Notes under the pieces: generated by a model | The model's database searches: none | What the model was told of the DNA's origin: nothing | What the model saw: only the letters and a program-made list of their open reading frames with translations | Translations under genes and position numbers: made by a program | In this document: one piece after another, positions 25,384 through 35,220 of the stretch | Layout: each line of letters opens with the position of its first letter | Numbering within the stretch: position 1 is the first letter of the stretch | NCBI RefSeq assembly: GCF_003865075.1 | Contig: NZ_BHWB01000003.1 | Span: 1 to 64,000, forward strand | Source of the DNA: Bacteroides faecalis | Lineage (GTDB): Bacteria > Bacteroidota > Bacteroidia > Bacteroidales > Bacteroidaceae | DNA length: 64,000 nucleotides | Direction of reading: 5' to 3'

Positions 25384-26424
25384 TTACTTATTTAATTGTT
25401 GTTTTAATTCTTTCAATTCCTTGCGTAGGTTATTCAGTTCTGTGTACATGTCCGGCAATTTCTTTGCCATAACAGCAGCCTTGAAGTAGGGCTTGGGTTC
25501 CATAGGAGGTGTTCCGATAAGTACACTATCCGGTTTGATACTGCTTGGCACACCGGATTGTGCTCCTAAATTGACACGATCGCCTACTTTAATATGTCCG
25601 GCAATACCTACTTGTCCACCAAACATACACCATTCTCCAATTTTGGTTGAACCGGCAATACCTACCTGAGCAGCCATAACTGTGTGCGAACCGATTTCGT
25701 CATTATGTGCAATCTGCACAAGATTATCTATTTTAGCACCACTATGTATCACTGTAGCTCCCATTGTTGCACGGTCTATACAAGTGTTGGCGCCTATATC
25801 AACTTTATCTTCCAGAATGACAATACCTATCTGCGGAATCTTATCATAACCGTTTGATGTGGGAGCGAAACCAAATCCGTCTGCTCCTATTACAGCACCC
25901 GAATGCACAATACATTCATTACCGATGCGACAGTCATGATAAACATTTACATTAGAATAAAGCAGGCAACTGTTGCCTATTTTCACGCCATCTCCAATGA
26001 AAGTATGTGGATAAATCTGGGTATTATCACCAATAATGGTATTTTCGCCGATGTATGCAAAAGCACCTATATATACGTTCTCACCAATTTTGGCACTAGG
26101 TGCAATAAAAGCCAATGAATCGATTCCTTGCTTTTTAGGCTTACTCATTTCGTAGAGGTTGAGCAACTTTGCAAGGCTTTCATAAGCATTGTCTACTTTG
26201 ATAAGAGTTGTTTTAATTTCTTGCTCGGGAACAAAGTCCTTATTTACCAATACAATACTGGATTGTGTATCGTATATGTAAGGTGTATATTTAGGGTTTG
26301 ATAGGAAAGAAATAGCTCCGGGCATTCCTTCCTCAATCTTGGCGAATGTATGTACCGTTGCATTTTCATCTCCTACGATTTCCCCTTGGATAAATGCTGC
26401 AATTTGCTTAGCCGAGAACTCCAT
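25384..26424 (-). CDS. lpxD: UDP-3-O-(3-hydroxyacyl)glucosamine N-acyltransferase
   Basis: LpxD N-acylates UDP-3-O-acyl-glucosamine, the third lipid A step. The 346-residue protein has an N-terminal uridine-binding domain ('AIAAF'-like start, '[16 protein letters not shown]'). A long left-handed beta helix follows (about 105-300), with the active-site region '[24 protein letters not shown]'. A C-terminal helix ends '[12 protein letters not shown]'. It is the first gene of the lpx cluster. The gap to the HD-domain gene is 81 bases. Confidence 0.95.
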   Translation of the reverse strand: MEFSAKQIAAFIQGEIVGDENATVHTFAKIEEGMPGAISFLSNPKYTPYIYDTQSSIVLVNKDFVPEQEIKTTLIKVDNAYESLAKLLNLYEMSKPKKQGIDSLAFIAPSAKIGENVYIGAFAYIGENTIIGDNTQIYPHTFIGDGVKIGNSCLLYSNVNVYHDCRIGNECIVHSGAVIGADGFGFAPTSNGYDKIPQIGIVILEDKVDIGANTCIDRATMGATVIHSGAKIDNLVQIAHNDEIGSHTVMAAQVGIAGSTKIGEWCMFGGQVGIAGHIKVGDRVNLGAQSGVPSSIKPDSVLIGTPPMEPKPYFKAAVMAKKLPDMYTELNNLRKELKELKQQLNK

Positions 26425-26505
26425 GTCTTTTTTTAAAATTTAATTAGTTCACAAATAACGGACTTTTTTTTCAGATTTCCGTACTATTGAATGAATATTT
26501 TATAC

Positions 26506-27735
26506 TTATGTATGCAATCTATGATAGCAGAGATAGTATTTCTTTACCTTTTTAGACAGCAAGGAGATATTTAGCATATCCGATGCTTCGGCAATATTTT
26601 TAATAGTGCCGTCTTTGTAGATAATGTCAATACTGTCATCGGCCGGGTCGTACATATTCTTTTCGATGCTGGGGGTAGAGACGAAATAGTGCGCTTCGGA
26701 AAGGGGTATGTCTAGTTGTTGACTAATTTGCAAAGTCAACTCTTTTATTCTATCCTCACCAATGGGTTCGGAAGAAATTTCCACTTTAAAGATGTTACGA
26801 TTAATCATTCCCAAACTTAAAGTCGAAAGAACTTTATCCGGATGAGAACTCCATACTTTTAATGCCGTCCAAATATCATTGTCGTCTAGCTGGATAAATT
26901 GCTCTAGACAGGCAGAATTGCTATAGAATTCTTCATGATTAATGTCGTTATATAAGAAAAAATGTAATGCAGGTGAAGCAAACAATTCCATTCTTTGAGA
27001 GGCTAGTTCTTTGGCACGAAGCAATGTACTGATTAGCATTCGCTCATAGGCTACTGAAGTCTTATGCAGATATACTTGCCAGTACATCAAGCGGCGTGCC
27101 GTAAGAAAGTTCTCGATGGAATAAATACCTTTAGATTCGATAACCAACCGGTCATCAGCTACATCGAGCATTTTGATAATACGTGCAGAACCGATGTTAC
27201 CTTCCGTAACACCTGTGTAAAAACTATCCCGACGAAGATAATCAAGTCTGTCCATATCCAACTGACCGCTAACAAGCTGGTGCAGAAAACGCTTCGGATA
27301 TTCATCTTTGAAGATTTGAATGGCAAGGTTAAGTTGCCCATTCATATCTTTATTCATCTGTTCCATAAGCATCAGGGAAATCTCTTCATGAGAAACCCCT
27401 TTGACGATGGTATCTTCAAGTACGTGTGAGAAAGGGCCATGACCTATATCATGCAACAAAATAGCGGCTTGTACTGCTTCCGCTTCACTGTCAAAGATAA
27501 AGTTTCCTTTGGATGCCAATTGGGTGATGGCTTCACTCATCAGATAAAAAGCGCCTAAAGAATGTTGGAAACGGGTATGCTGTGCTCCAGGATATACCAC
27601 TGAAGAAAGTCCTACCTGCTTGATACGGGTGAGACGCTGCAAAAGGGGGTGTTGTACAATATCGTACAACAACCCCTTTGGGATATTGATAAACCCGAAT
27701 ACCGGGTCATTGATTATCTTTCTTTCGTAAGGCAT
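26506..27735 (-). CDS. HD-domain phosphohydrolase (dGTPase-like)
   Basis: The 409-residue protein has the HD metal site: the first histidine in 'TRFQHSLGAFYLM', then 'AAILLHDIGHGPFSHVLE', and a later aspartate in 'SGQLDMDRLDYLRRDSFYTGV'. This layout is that of the SAMHD1/dGTPase-like YdhJ/HDDC group, enzymes that hydrolyse nucleoside triphosphates to nucleoside and triphosphate. The exact substrate is unknown. Cytoplasmic. It lies seven bases downstream of pyrF on the same strand, so it is probably co-transcribed with the pyrF-prfA-purM group. Confidence 0.85.
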   Translation of the reverse strand: MPYERKIINDPVFGFINIPKGLLYDIVQHPLLQRLTRIKQVGLSSVVYPGAQHTRFQHSLGAFYLMSEAITQLASKGNFIFDSEAEAVQAAILLHDIGHGPFSHVLEDTIVKGVSHEEISLMLMEQMNKDMNGQLNLAIQIFKDEYPKRFLHQLVSGQLDMDRLDYLRRDSFYTGVTEGNIGSARIIKMLDVADDRLVIESKGIYSIENFLTARRLMYWQVYLHKTSVAYERMLISTLLRAKELASQRMELFASPALHFFLYNDINHEEFYSNSACLEQFIQLDDNDIWTALKVWSSHPDKVLSTLSLGMINRNIFKVEISSEPIGEDRIKELTLQISQQLDIPLSEAHYFVSTPSIEKNMYDPADDSIDIIYKDGTIKNIAEASDMLNISLLSKKVKKYYLCYHRLHT

Positions 27736-27742
27736 TCGTTTT

Positions 27743-28567
27743 TTAGAGAATTGCTTTTAGTTGTTCAGCCATTTGTACCTGTACTTCCTGTGCAGCTTTG
27801 CGGGCAGCTTCTGCAAACTTTTCTGTTTTATCTACGTAGATAATACCCCGCGAAGAATTGACAATCAGTCCACAAGTACTGTTCATGCCGTATTTGCATA
27901 CTTCATCGAGTGAACCACCTTGAGCACCTACGCCAGGAACCAATAAAAAATGATTAGGAACTATCTTACGAATATCTTCGAAAGCACGTCCCTGAGTAGC
28001 ACCTACCACATACATCATGCGGTCGTCGCTGCCCCATTCTTGTGATTTACGCAGTACTTTCTCAAACAGACGTTCACCATTTAAATCTTCTGTCAATTGG
28101 AAGTCGTGAGAACCTTTGTTTGAAGTCAGTGCTAACAAAATTACCCATTTCCCTTCGTAAGTAAGGAATGGGGTCACACTGTCTTCACCCATATAAGGGG
28201 CTACAGTTACTGAATCTATGTTTAATTCTTCAAAAAAGGTACGCGCATACATGGCTGAGGTATTCCCGATATCACCGCGCTTTGCATCAGCGATAATGAA
28301 TTGATCTGGGTAGTTCTTTTTAATATATTGCACTGTCTTTTCGAAAGCAATCCAACCTTTTACACCCATGCTCTCATAGAAAGCCAGATTAGGTTTGTAA
28401 GCGATACATAAATCGGCTGTAGCGTCGATAATAGCTTTGTTAAAAGCAAAAATTGGATCCTCTTCCTTCAACAGATGTTCAGGAATCTTCTTAATGTCTG
28501 TATCCAAACCTACGCAAAGGAATGATTTTTTGCGTTTTATGTTTTCAAATAGTTGTTGTTTATCCAT
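27743..28567 (-). CDS. pyrF: Orotidine 5'-phosphate decarboxylase
   Basis: PyrF makes UMP from OMP, the last step of pyrimidine synthesis. The 274-residue protein is the longer type-2 form. '[14 protein letters not shown]' and the active-site loop with K/D/K in '[19 protein letters not shown]' identify it, and phosphate-binding '[15 protein letters not shown]' and '[11 protein letters not shown]' close the barrel. It lies 26 bases after prfA in a run of translation and nucleotide genes. Confidence 0.95.
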   Translation of the reverse strand: MDKQQLFENIKRKKSFLCVGLDTDIKKIPEHLLKEEDPIFAFNKAIIDATADLCIAYKPNLAFYESMGVKGWIAFEKTVQYIKKNYPDQFIIADAKRGDIGNTSAMYARTFFEELNIDSVTVAPYMGEDSVTPFLTYEGKWVILLALTSNKGSHDFQLTEDLNGERLFEKVLRKSQEWGSDDRMMYVVGATQGRAFEDIRKIVPNHFLLVPGVGAQGGSLDEVCKYGMNSTCGLIVNSSRGIIYVDKTEKFAEAARKAAQEVQVQMAEQLKAIL

Positions 28568-28593
28568 ATCTATTATTACAAATTACTAATCGT

Positions 28594-29706
28594 TTAAAGC
28601 TCGCTTTCCTTCAGTCGTTCTGCATTTTCTGCTACAATCAGATGGTCGATACAATCTTGGATATCTCCGTCCATAAAGGCTGCAAGGTTATAAATAGTAT
28701 AGTTGATACGATGATCGGTGATACGTCCTTGCGGATAGTTGTAGGTACGAATCTTTGCTGAACGGTCACCGGTTGATACCATTGTCTTACGTTTGGAAGC
28801 AATATCATCAATATATTTTTGATGTTCTTTATCGTAGATGAATGTACGAAGTCGAGCTAAAGCACGTTCTTTATTTTTGGGTTGGTCGCGGGTCTCAGTA
28901 CATTCGATCAGGATTTCTTCTGCTATTCCTGTATTGGGATTTTTCCATATATATCGCAAACGTACACCAGACTCTACCTTATTTACGTTCTGTCCGCCGG
29001 CACCACCACTTCGGAAAGTATCCCATTTGATTTCTCCTTCGTTGATAACTACATCAAATTCTTCGGCTTCGGGAAGTACGGCAACAGAAGCTGCTGAAGT
29101 ATGTACACGTCCTTGAGTCTCTGTTGCAGGTACGCGTTGTACGCGATGAACGCCTGATTCATATTTCAATGTTCCATAAACACTATCTCCTGTGACGCTA
29201 CATATTATTTCCTTATATCCGCCTGCTGCTCCTTCATTCGCACTGGAAACTTCCATTTTCCAACCTTTAGTTTCGAAATATTTGGCATACATTCGGAAAA
29301 GGTCACCGGCAAAGATAGCAGCTTCATCGCCCCCCGTTCCACCACGAATTTCAAGAATCGCATTTCTGCCGTCTTGTGGATCGGCAGGGACAAGCATTAG
29401 TTTGATTTCTTCCTCTAATTGTGGAAGACGATCCTGACTGTTGTCCATTTCTTCCTTTGCCATCTCACGCATTTCGAAGTCTGACTCGGTTGCCAGAATA
29501 TTTTTTGCTTCTTCGATATTCCCTAATAATTGGATATATTCCTTGCGGGCTTTCATCAAATCATCCAGCTCTTTATATTCCTTCGTCAGTTTGACATAAC
29601 GCTTTTGATCGGCAATGACTGCCGGGTCGGTAATAAGAGTAGATATTTCTTCAAAGCGGGCTACAAGCCCGTCCAGTTTCTCTAATATGGTACTGTTATC
29701 TGCCAT
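28594..29706 (-). CDS. prfA: Peptide chain release factor 1
   Basis: RF1 ends translation at UAA and UAG. The 370-residue protein has the N-terminal helical domain and the stop-codon reading motif P-A-T in 'HRVQRVPATETQGRVHTS', which is the RF1 rather than RF2 signature. The catalytic GGQ is in 'RSGGAGGQNVNKVESGVRL'. It is full length with no recoding frameshift, as expected for RF1. It lies three bases downstream of purM, so the two are tightly coupled. Confidence 0.96.
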   Translation of the reverse strand: MADNSTILEKLDGLVARFEEISTLITDPAVIADQKRYVKLTKEYKELDDLMKARKEYIQLLGNIEEAKNILATESDFEMREMAKEEMDNSQDRLPQLEEEIKLMLVPADPQDGRNAILEIRGGTGGDEAAIFAGDLFRMYAKYFETKGWKMEVSSANEGAAGGYKEIICSVTGDSVYGTLKYESGVHRVQRVPATETQGRVHTSAASVAVLPEAEEFDVVINEGEIKWDTFRSGGAGGQNVNKVESGVRLRYIWKNPNTGIAEEILIECTETRDQPKNKERALARLRTFIYDKEHQKYIDDIASKRKTMVSTGDRSAKIRTYNYPQGRITDHRINYTIYNLAAFMDGDIQDCIDHLIVAENAERLKESEL

Positions 29707-29709
29707 TCT

Positions 29710-30876
29710 TTAATATCTAAATTCTCCGAATTCGCTCTTAATGATTAACTCTGTCTTATCACACGCCTCAATACGACCTACGATCTGTGCCGGAATCCCG
29801 AATGATTCAGAAATCTTAATGACTTCTTCTGCATGTTCAGGTGACAGATAAACTTCCAGACGATGTCCCATGTTAAATACCTTATACATTTCAGCCCAAT
29901 CCGTACCACTTTGTTCTTGAATAGTCTTGAACAAAGGAGGAACCGGGAACAGGTTGTCTTTGATGACACGTACATTTTCTACGAAATGAAGTACTTTAGT
30001 TTGTGCACCACCGGAACAGTGGACCATACCATGAATATTGGGACGAAGAGCATCAAGTAATTTCTTCACTACCGGCGCATAAGTACGGGTAGGAGAGAGA
30101 ACTAGCTTTCCTGCATCAATCGGAGAATGTTCGACTTGATCAGTCAGTTTTAACTTACCGGAATATACCAATTCTTCAGGAACGGCAGCGTCGTAACTTT
30201 CAGGATATTTATTGGCTAGGTATTTGCCGAAAACATCGTGACGAGCACTGGTTAAACCATTGCTACCCATTCCTCCGTTATATTCTTTTTCATAAGTTGC
30301 CTGTCCATAAGACGCTAAACCGACAATAACATCACCCGGACGGATATTTGCATTATTAATAACGTCCGAACGCTTCATGCGGCAAGTAACGGTTGAATCA
30401 ACGATGATGGTGCGTACTAAATCGCCTACATCAGCAGTTTCACCACCGGTAGCATATACACCTACACCCATATCACGAAGCTCGGCTAGTAGTTCATCAG
30501 TTCCGTTGATAATGGCGGAAATCACTTCCCCGGGTATTAATAATTTGTTACGTCCAATGGTAGAGGAAACAAGGATATTGTCTACAGCACCTACACAAAG
30601 CAAGTCGTCGATGTTCATAATCAAAGCATCTTGTGCGATACCTTTCCAAACGGAGAGATCACCTGTTTCTTTCCAATACATATACGCTAATGAGGATTTG
30701 GTTCCTGCACCGTCAGCATGCATAATATTGCAATATTCCGGATCACCGCCTAAAATATCAGGGATGATTTTACAAAAAGCCTGCGGAAAAATACCTTTAT
30801 CTATGTTTTTGATGGCGTTGTGCACATCCTCTTTTGATGCGCTTACGCCACGCATCATGTATCGTTGATTACTCAT
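29710..30876 (-). CDS. purM: Phosphoribosylformylglycinamidine cyclo-ligase (AIR synthase)
   Basis: PurM closes the imidazole ring of AIR in purine synthesis using ATP. The 388-residue protein has the PurM/AIR-synthase fold signatures 'HADGAGTKSSLAYMYW', 'NIDDLLCVGAVDNILVS', 'GVYATGGETADVGD', 'VIVGLASYGQ' and 'KVFNMGHRLEVYL'. It is longer at the N-terminus than E. coli PurM, as usual in Bacteroidetes. It heads the purM-prfA-pyrF unit. A -7 box TACTTTTG lies 27 bases upstream, right after the terminator of the lemA group. Confidence 0.93.
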   Translation of the reverse strand: MSNQRYMMRGVSASKEDVHNAIKNIDKGIFPQAFCKIIPDILGGDPEYCNIMHADGAGTKSSLAYMYWKETGDLSVWKGIAQDALIMNIDDLLCVGAVDNILVSSTIGRNKLLIPGEVISAIINGTDELLAELRDMGVGVYATGGETADVGDLVRTIIVDSTVTCRMKRSDVINNANIRPGDVIVGLASYGQATYEKEYNGGMGSNGLTSARHDVFGKYLANKYPESYDAAVPEELVYSGKLKLTDQVEHSPIDAGKLVLSPTRTYAPVVKKLLDALRPNIHGMVHCSGGAQTKVLHFVENVRVIKDNLFPVPPLFKTIQEQSGTDWAEMYKVFNMGHRLEVYLSPEHAEEVIKISESFGIPAQIVGRIEACDKTELIIKSEFGEFRY

Positions 30877-30902
30877 GAGTTATAGAATTTTGTATACGGC
30901 TG

Positions 30903-30934
30903 CAAAAGTACGGCTTTTTTTTCGGACAGGCAAC
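30903..30934 (-). promoter_or_regulatory. Promoter of purM-prfA-pyrF unit
   Basis: On the minus strand GTTG (30931-30934), 20 bases, then TACTTTTG (30903-30910). The -7 box is ideal and the -33 box has one change. The start would be near 30897, giving a leader of about 20 bases. Confidence 0.55.
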
Positions 30935-30952
30935 TATCTTTATAGAAATGGC

Positions 30953-31006
30953 ATTGCCTAAAAAAGTTTTCGTATCTGACTGAATGCGAAAACTTTTTTA
31001 GGCAAT
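30953..31006. terminator. Strong bidirectional terminator between lemA group and purM
   Basis: A perfect 20-bp stem (left arm ATTGCCTAAAAAAGTTTTCG) surrounds a 14-base loop. Runs of A and T inside the arms allow U-tracts on either strand. It starts 26 bases after the lemA stop and ends the minus-strand transcript. Confidence 0.85.
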
Positions 31007-31031
31007 GAATATCTGTTAAGTAATACTTGTC

Positions 31032-31613
31032 TTAGAACTCTACTTTTGGAGCTTTTTCACTTCCTTCTTCCGCCTGGAAATAGGCCTTTTTGTCAAAACC
31101 GAACATTCCCGCAAAAATGTTTTTCGGGAAACGACGGATGTTAGTATTGTATGCTTGTGCAGCATCATTGAAATTCTTACGAGCTACATTGATACGGTTT
31201 TCCGTGCCTTCCAACTGAGCTTGTAATTCCAAGAAGTTCTGGTTAGCTTTCAAGTCCGGATAGTTCTCTGTGATTGCAAGTAATTTGCCCAAAGCTGATG
31301 TGACAGCGCCTTGTGCTTTCTGATATTCCGCTAATTTTTCCGGAGTGAGATCGGCAGCATCCACTTTGATTTGCGTGGCTTTGCTACGTGCTTCAACTAC
31401 ACCTTCCAGCGTTTCTTTTTCATGAGTTGCATATCCTTTTACTGTATTTACCAGATTTGGAATCAAGTCTGCACGACGTTGGTATTGAGTTTCTACATTT
31501 GCCCATTGCCCGTTTACATTTTCTTCCATTGCCACCAGACCATTATATGTACTGACAGCCCAGATAACAAGGATTACTACAATAGCTAAAATGATAATAA
31601 TTGACTTTTTCAT
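31032..31613 (-). CDS. LemA family protein
   Basis: The 193-residue protein has an N-terminal membrane helix (about 4-22) and the LemA domain: 'YNGLVAMEENVNGQWANVETQYQRRADLIPNLVNTVKGYA', 'EKETLEGVVEARSKA' and 'ENYPDLKANQNFLELQAQLEGTENRI'. The fold is a helical bundle facing the outside of the inner membrane; its function is unknown. It is followed by a terminator and preceded by a TPM-domain gene. LemA plus TPM is a frequent conserved pair that suggests a joint membrane role. Confidence 0.93.
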   Translation of the reverse strand: MKKSIIIILAIVVILVIWAVSTYNGLVAMEENVNGQWANVETQYQRRADLIPNLVNTVKGYATHEKETLEGVVEARSKATQIKVDAADLTPEKLAEYQKAQGAVTSALGKLLAITENYPDLKANQNFLELQAQLEGTENRINVARKNFNDAAQAYNTNIRRFPKNIFAGMFGFDKKAYFQAEEGSEKAPKVEF

Positions 31614-31688
31614 GTCTCTTGCTTTTATTAAGTTTGAAAATCAGATTTCTTATTAGTTGAGTTCAAATTAATTTCTCTATAATTAGAA

Positions 31689-32615
31689 TCAGAATCGTGA
31701 ACCGGCACCACCTCCACCGCCTGAACCACCGCCAAAGCTTCCTCCGCCGAAACCGCCTCCAAAGCCTCCGCCATTTCCTCTTCCTCCACCGAAGCCACCA
31801 ATAAACGGACCACCTCCACCACCTCCTCTGTGACGGTAGTCGTCATCATAACTTTGTTGTTGTCTTTTGACTGTATGTCCACAATTTCTACATGTGTAAA
31901 CAACCTCTTCTGTCTTGATTCCATTTACAGTTGAAATGGGTCTGCTGCTACTCCTTTGCAATTTATGCTTGCCACATTTGGGACAACGACTCTGATTCCA
32001 TGAGGCATAGAAAGCTGCTCCGATACCAAAGGCAATAAAGCAAATGATAGCAATAATCATATCATTTGAACCACTTCCTTCTGGCTCGGAAACTGAATCG
32101 TTCTCCATAGAACCGTCCAAACGCTGACAAGTGGCTTTTAACCCAGCCAACATTCCTGCATCCCAATTCCCATCTTTTAAATATGGAATCATATATCGGG
32201 TCTGGATCCTTTTGCAGATTGCATCAGGAAGTACGCCTTCCAGTCCGTAGCCGGTATAAAATTGGATACAACGTTGATCTGTCACTAGTAAAATGACTAA
32301 TCCGTTATCCTTATCTTTTTTCCCCACTCCCCACTTATTCAGTAGTTGATGGCAGAAATGAAAACAGGATTCTTCTCCAATTGAAGGAACTACGGCCACT
32401 ACTGTTTCAATTCCGGTTTGTTGTTCCAAGACGTAAAGCATAGCGTCAATAGAGTCGCAAGCAGCTTGCGATAGTATACCTGTCGGGTTACAAACATACT
32501 GCATTTTATTTTGCAGATGCACTTTTGGAAGATTGTCTACCGTATATACTTTTTCTTGAGCTTGCAGAGGTGTCAGTAGAAAAGTAATAAATAACAGTGT
32601 GAATATTGATTTCAT
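31689..32615 (-). CDS. TPM-domain membrane protein with zinc ribbon and glycine-rich tail
   Basis: The 308-residue protein has a signal peptide (MKSIFTLLFITFLLTPLQAQ). A TPM/YgcG-type domain follows (about 40-170, 'GILSQAACDSIDAMLYVLEQQTG', 'DNGLVILLVTDQRCIQFYTGYGLEGVLPD'). A membrane helix lies at about 186-204. A four-cysteine zinc ribbon ('CPKCGKH', 'CRNCGHT') precedes a tail of some 45 residues that is mostly glycine with F/R. TPM proteins are linked to photosystem II repair in plants and have phosphatase-like folds; their role in Bacteroides is unknown. It is 75 bases upstream of lemA in one unit. Confidence 0.88.
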   Translation of the reverse strand: MKSIFTLLFITFLLTPLQAQEKVYTVDNLPKVHLQNKMQYVCNPTGILSQAACDSIDAMLYVLEQQTGIETVVAVVPSIGEESCFHFCHQLLNKWGVGKKDKDNGLVILLVTDQRCIQFYTGYGLEGVLPDAICKRIQTRYMIPYLKDGNWDAGMLAGLKATCQRLDGSMENDSVSEPEGSGSNDMIIAIICFIAFGIGAAFYASWNQSRCPKCGKHKLQRSSSRPISTVNGIKTEEVVYTCRNCGHTVKRQQQSYDDDYRHRGGGGGGPFIGGFGGGRGNGGGFGGGFGGGSFGGGSGGGGGAGSRF

Positions 32616-32687
32616 AACAGTTGTTTTACTTTTGCAAATATATAAACTTTTTCTATTACGAATTTCAAACTCCCTGTTATAATAGGT

Positions 32688-33635
32688 TTAATGAATATAC
32701 TGCCTGACGAATTCACGAACTTTCTCGGTATATTCCTTTTTATTCTCTTTGTATGAAACGGCATGAGTCGCTCCTGGGACAATCCACAGAACTTTGGGTT
32801 CTGGTTTGGCTTCGTAGAGTGGGTAAACCATCCAGGTAGGTACATACGTATCCTTGTCTCCATGAATAAAAAACATAGGTAACTCACATTTTGCAACTTG
32901 TTTTAACGAAGAGGCTTCTTTGAAATTCCAACCGTATTTTTTTTCACACAGCCAACTGGTAGTATGTAACAATGGGAAAGGAGGAAGATGAAAGGTTGAT
33001 TTTAATTCGTGTGCAAACTCATCCCAAACGCTAGTATAACCACAATCTTCTACAAAACATTTCACAAAAGGTTCTTGTTGTTCACCAGATACCATCATGG
33101 TTGTGGCAGCTCCCATAGATATACCATGTACTACCATTTGTGTGCTGTCTCCAAAAATATGGTTCGCAATATTCATCCATTGCAACACGTCAAGTCGGTC
33201 TTTCCAACCCATCTGAATAGCAGGACCTTCGCTTTCTCCTTGATGTTGTAGTTCGGGCAAGAGAATATTATAAGCTAAATCCCGATTATAAAGATAACCG
33301 ATCATAAACATACGGATCGCATTATCCGTATATCCGTGCACAATGACGGCCGTTTTATTGGTAGGTTGTGGAGCGGCGACATAAAATGCATGCAGTTGTC
33401 TTCCTTCCGGATTAATAATAAAAGTGTCCCTAAGTGCATCCACTTGCCTCAGGCTGTCTACCCATGAACGGAGGAATGGATAGTTTTTGTACATAAAAGG
33501 ATAAGAGTCTGCATTTTTAGATAATATCTTAGCATTCGGAGTTAAAGAGAAGTTGAGCATATAAAAACTTCCTCCGATTGTGCAGCCGGTAAGAACCAGC
33601 AAAATGATAATAATGATGTAAATATACTTCTTCAT
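32688..33635 (-). CDS. Alpha/beta hydrolase, membrane-anchored
   Basis: The 315-residue protein has an N-terminal hydrophobic segment with a cysteine (LVLTGC, about 15-20), so it may be a lipoprotein or membrane-anchored. The alpha/beta-hydrolase core has 'AVIVHGYTDNA' for the oxyanion region, nucleophile Ser in 'VVHGISMGAAT', Asp in 'FFIHGDKDTYVP' and His in 'VPGATHAVSY'. It resembles the BAAT/YqkD-like serine esterase group; the substrate is unknown. It reads in the same direction as the TPM and lemA genes, 72 bases upstream. Confidence 0.88.
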   Translation of the reverse strand: MKKYIYIIIIILLVLTGCTIGGSFYMLNFSLTPNAKILSKNADSYPFMYKNYPFLRSWVDSLRQVDALRDTFIINPEGRQLHAFYVAAPQPTNKTAVIVHGYTDNAIRMFMIGYLYNRDLAYNILLPELQHQGESEGPAIQMGWKDRLDVLQWMNIANHIFGDSTQMVVHGISMGAATTMMVSGEQQEPFVKCFVEDCGYTSVWDEFAHELKSTFHLPPFPLLHTTSWLCEKKYGWNFKEASSLKQVAKCELPMFFIHGDKDTYVPTWMVYPLYEAKPEPKVLWIVPGATHAVSYKENKKEYTEKVREFVRQYIH

Positions 33636-33695
33636 AAGTCCGAATCTCTTTTCACTTTTATTTTTTTTCCTTAGAAAAGGAATGGAGAAGAGGCT

Positions 33696-34442
33696 TTACT
33701 TATGCCAAATCTCCCAAGCTGCAAATGCCTGCAATAATAGCATTTCCAATCCATTTTTAGTAACGGCGCCCTGCTCTTCTCCTTTTTTCATGAAGAGAGT
33801 GACGTTTGGATTATATAACAAATCGTAAAGTAAATGGTTCGGAGTCAGTTGGTCATACGGGATGTTTGGGCAAAAGTCCACTTTAGGATACATACCTAAT
33901 GGGGTACAATTGACTATTACAGTATATTCCGCCATGATTTCAGGAGTAAGTTCTTCATAGGTTAGCAGACCGTTCGCTTTGTGAGTACGGGATACAAATA
34001 CACTTTCGATTCCCAGATTCTGAAGTCCGCGATACACTGCTTTGGAGGCCCCGCCTGTGCCAAGAATCAAGGCTTTCTTGTGGTGAGGTTGCAGTAATGG
34101 TTGGATAGATTGGGTAAATCCGATAATGTCAGAGTTATAACCAATTAGTTTAACTTTACCTTTCTGCTGGCGGATAATTTTGATTACATTTACAGCACCG
34201 ATTTTTGCAGTATCAGGGTCTAACTCATCCAAAAAAGGAATAACCTGTTCTTTATAGGGAATGGTAACGTTGAGTCCGTATAGGTTCGGATTCTCTTCGA
34301 TGACCTCCATAAAATCGTTAATACTGGGAATCTCGAAGTTTACGTATTCCGCGTTAATATCTTCTGATTTAAATTTCTCGTTGAAGTAGCCGATAGAAAA
34401 CGAATGTTTTAGGGGGTAGCCAATTAAACCATATTTTTCCAT
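33696..34442 (-). CDS. aroE: Shikimate dehydrogenase
   Basis: AroE reduces 3-dehydroshikimate with NADPH in the aromatic amino-acid pathway. The 248-residue protein starts 'YGLIGYPLKHSFSIGYFNEKF' with the serine pair region. It has the catalytic lysine in 'LNVTIPYKEQV' and aspartate in 'GYNSDIIGF', the nucleotide loop 'LGTGGASKAV' and 'VNCTPLGMYP'. It is shorter than E. coli AroE, as normal in Bacteroidetes. It lies in the run phoH, purC, menG, aroE, each 38 to 61 bases apart or less. Confidence 0.94.
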   Translation of the reverse strand: MEKYGLIGYPLKHSFSIGYFNEKFKSEDINAEYVNFEIPSINDFMEVIEENPNLYGLNVTIPYKEQVIPFLDELDPDTAKIGAVNVIKIIRQQKGKVKLIGYNSDIIGFTQSIQPLLQPHHKKALILGTGGASKAVYRGLQNLGIESVFVSRTHKANGLLTYEELTPEIMAEYTVIVNCTPLGMYPKVDFCPNIPYDQLTPNHLLYDLLYNPNVTLFMKKGEEQGAVTKNGLEMLLLQAFAAWEIWHK

Positions 34443-34480
34443 AATACGAAAGAGTTAAAATGATTAGTTTTGCTTGAGTT

Positions 34481-35218
34481 TTATTTAGTAGCCATATAAA
34501 GTGTGCAGATACCAAAAGTTAAACGTCGGAAATTCACTTCGCTGAAACCGGCTTTAGTGATGACTTCTTTCATGACTTCCCCTTGGGGGAATACTTTGAT
34601 AGTGTCTGGCAGATAGTGATAGGCACTGTTATCTTTAGAGAGTAGTTTGCCAAGCAACGGGATGACAACTTTTGAATAAATAGCGAATAATTGCTTCATC
34701 GGGAATCGATCCGGGGTGGTCAATTCGAGAATGACAAGATGTCCGCCGGGGACTAATACACGATACGTTTCTGAAAGTCCCTTGTCAAGGTCTTCAAAGT
34801 TACGTATACCGAAAGCTACAGTAATAGCATCAAAACGGTTGTTGGCAAATGAGAGAGAAGTACAGTCCTCCCGGGCAAAAGAGATTTTGTCCGAGAGTCC
34901 TTCTTTCTTAGCTTTTTCACGACCCACATTCATCATACCTTCCGAAATGTCCGTACCGATCAATTCGGTAGGCTGCAATTCGCGACAAGCGAGGATAGCA
35001 AAATCTCCGGTTCCGGTAGCAACGTCCATTATGCGTTGCGGACGGTAAGGGCGGAGCCAGGCAATTGCTTTACGGCGCCAACTGCGGTCAATACCCAAAG
35101 ATAAGGTATGATTCAGTTTGTCATAAGTGTGAGCGATGTTATCAAACATCTTTTCTACTTGTTCGGTCTTTTTACCTTCTTCGTTGTAAGGTTTGATATG
35201 TTGTTGTGGGTAATCCAT
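34481..35218 (-). CDS. menG: Demethylmenaquinone methyltransferase (UbiE/MenG)
   Basis: This enzyme methylates demethylmenaquinone to menaquinone, the quinone used by Bacteroides. The 245-residue protein has '[29 protein letters not shown]', SAM-binding '[15 protein letters not shown]' and '[18 protein letters not shown]', and the family end '[12 protein letters not shown]'. The start overlaps nothing and lies three bases after the purC stop, so translation is likely coupled. Confidence 0.94.
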   Translation of the reverse strand: MDYPQQHIKPYNEEGKKTEQVEKMFDNIAHTYDKLNHTLSLGIDRSWRRKAIAWLRPYRPQRIMDVATGTGDFAILACRELQPTELIGTDISEGMMNVGREKAKKEGLSDKISFAREDCTSLSFANNRFDAITVAFGIRNFEDLDKGLSETYRVLVPGGHLVILELTTPDRFPMKQLFAIYSKVVIPLLGKLLSKDNSAYHYLPDTIKVFPQGEVMKEVITKAGFSEVNFRRLTFGICTLYMATK

Positions 35219-35220
35219 TC

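Noticed and set aside
28594..29706. Programmed frameshift in a release factor gene
   Set aside because: The protein is RF1 (PAT motif) and reads through in one frame; the autoregulatory frameshift belongs to RF2.
31628..31924. 98-codon Val/Glu-rich frame on the minus strand
   Set aside because: It is an out-of-frame reading of the glycine-rich tail of the TPM gene.
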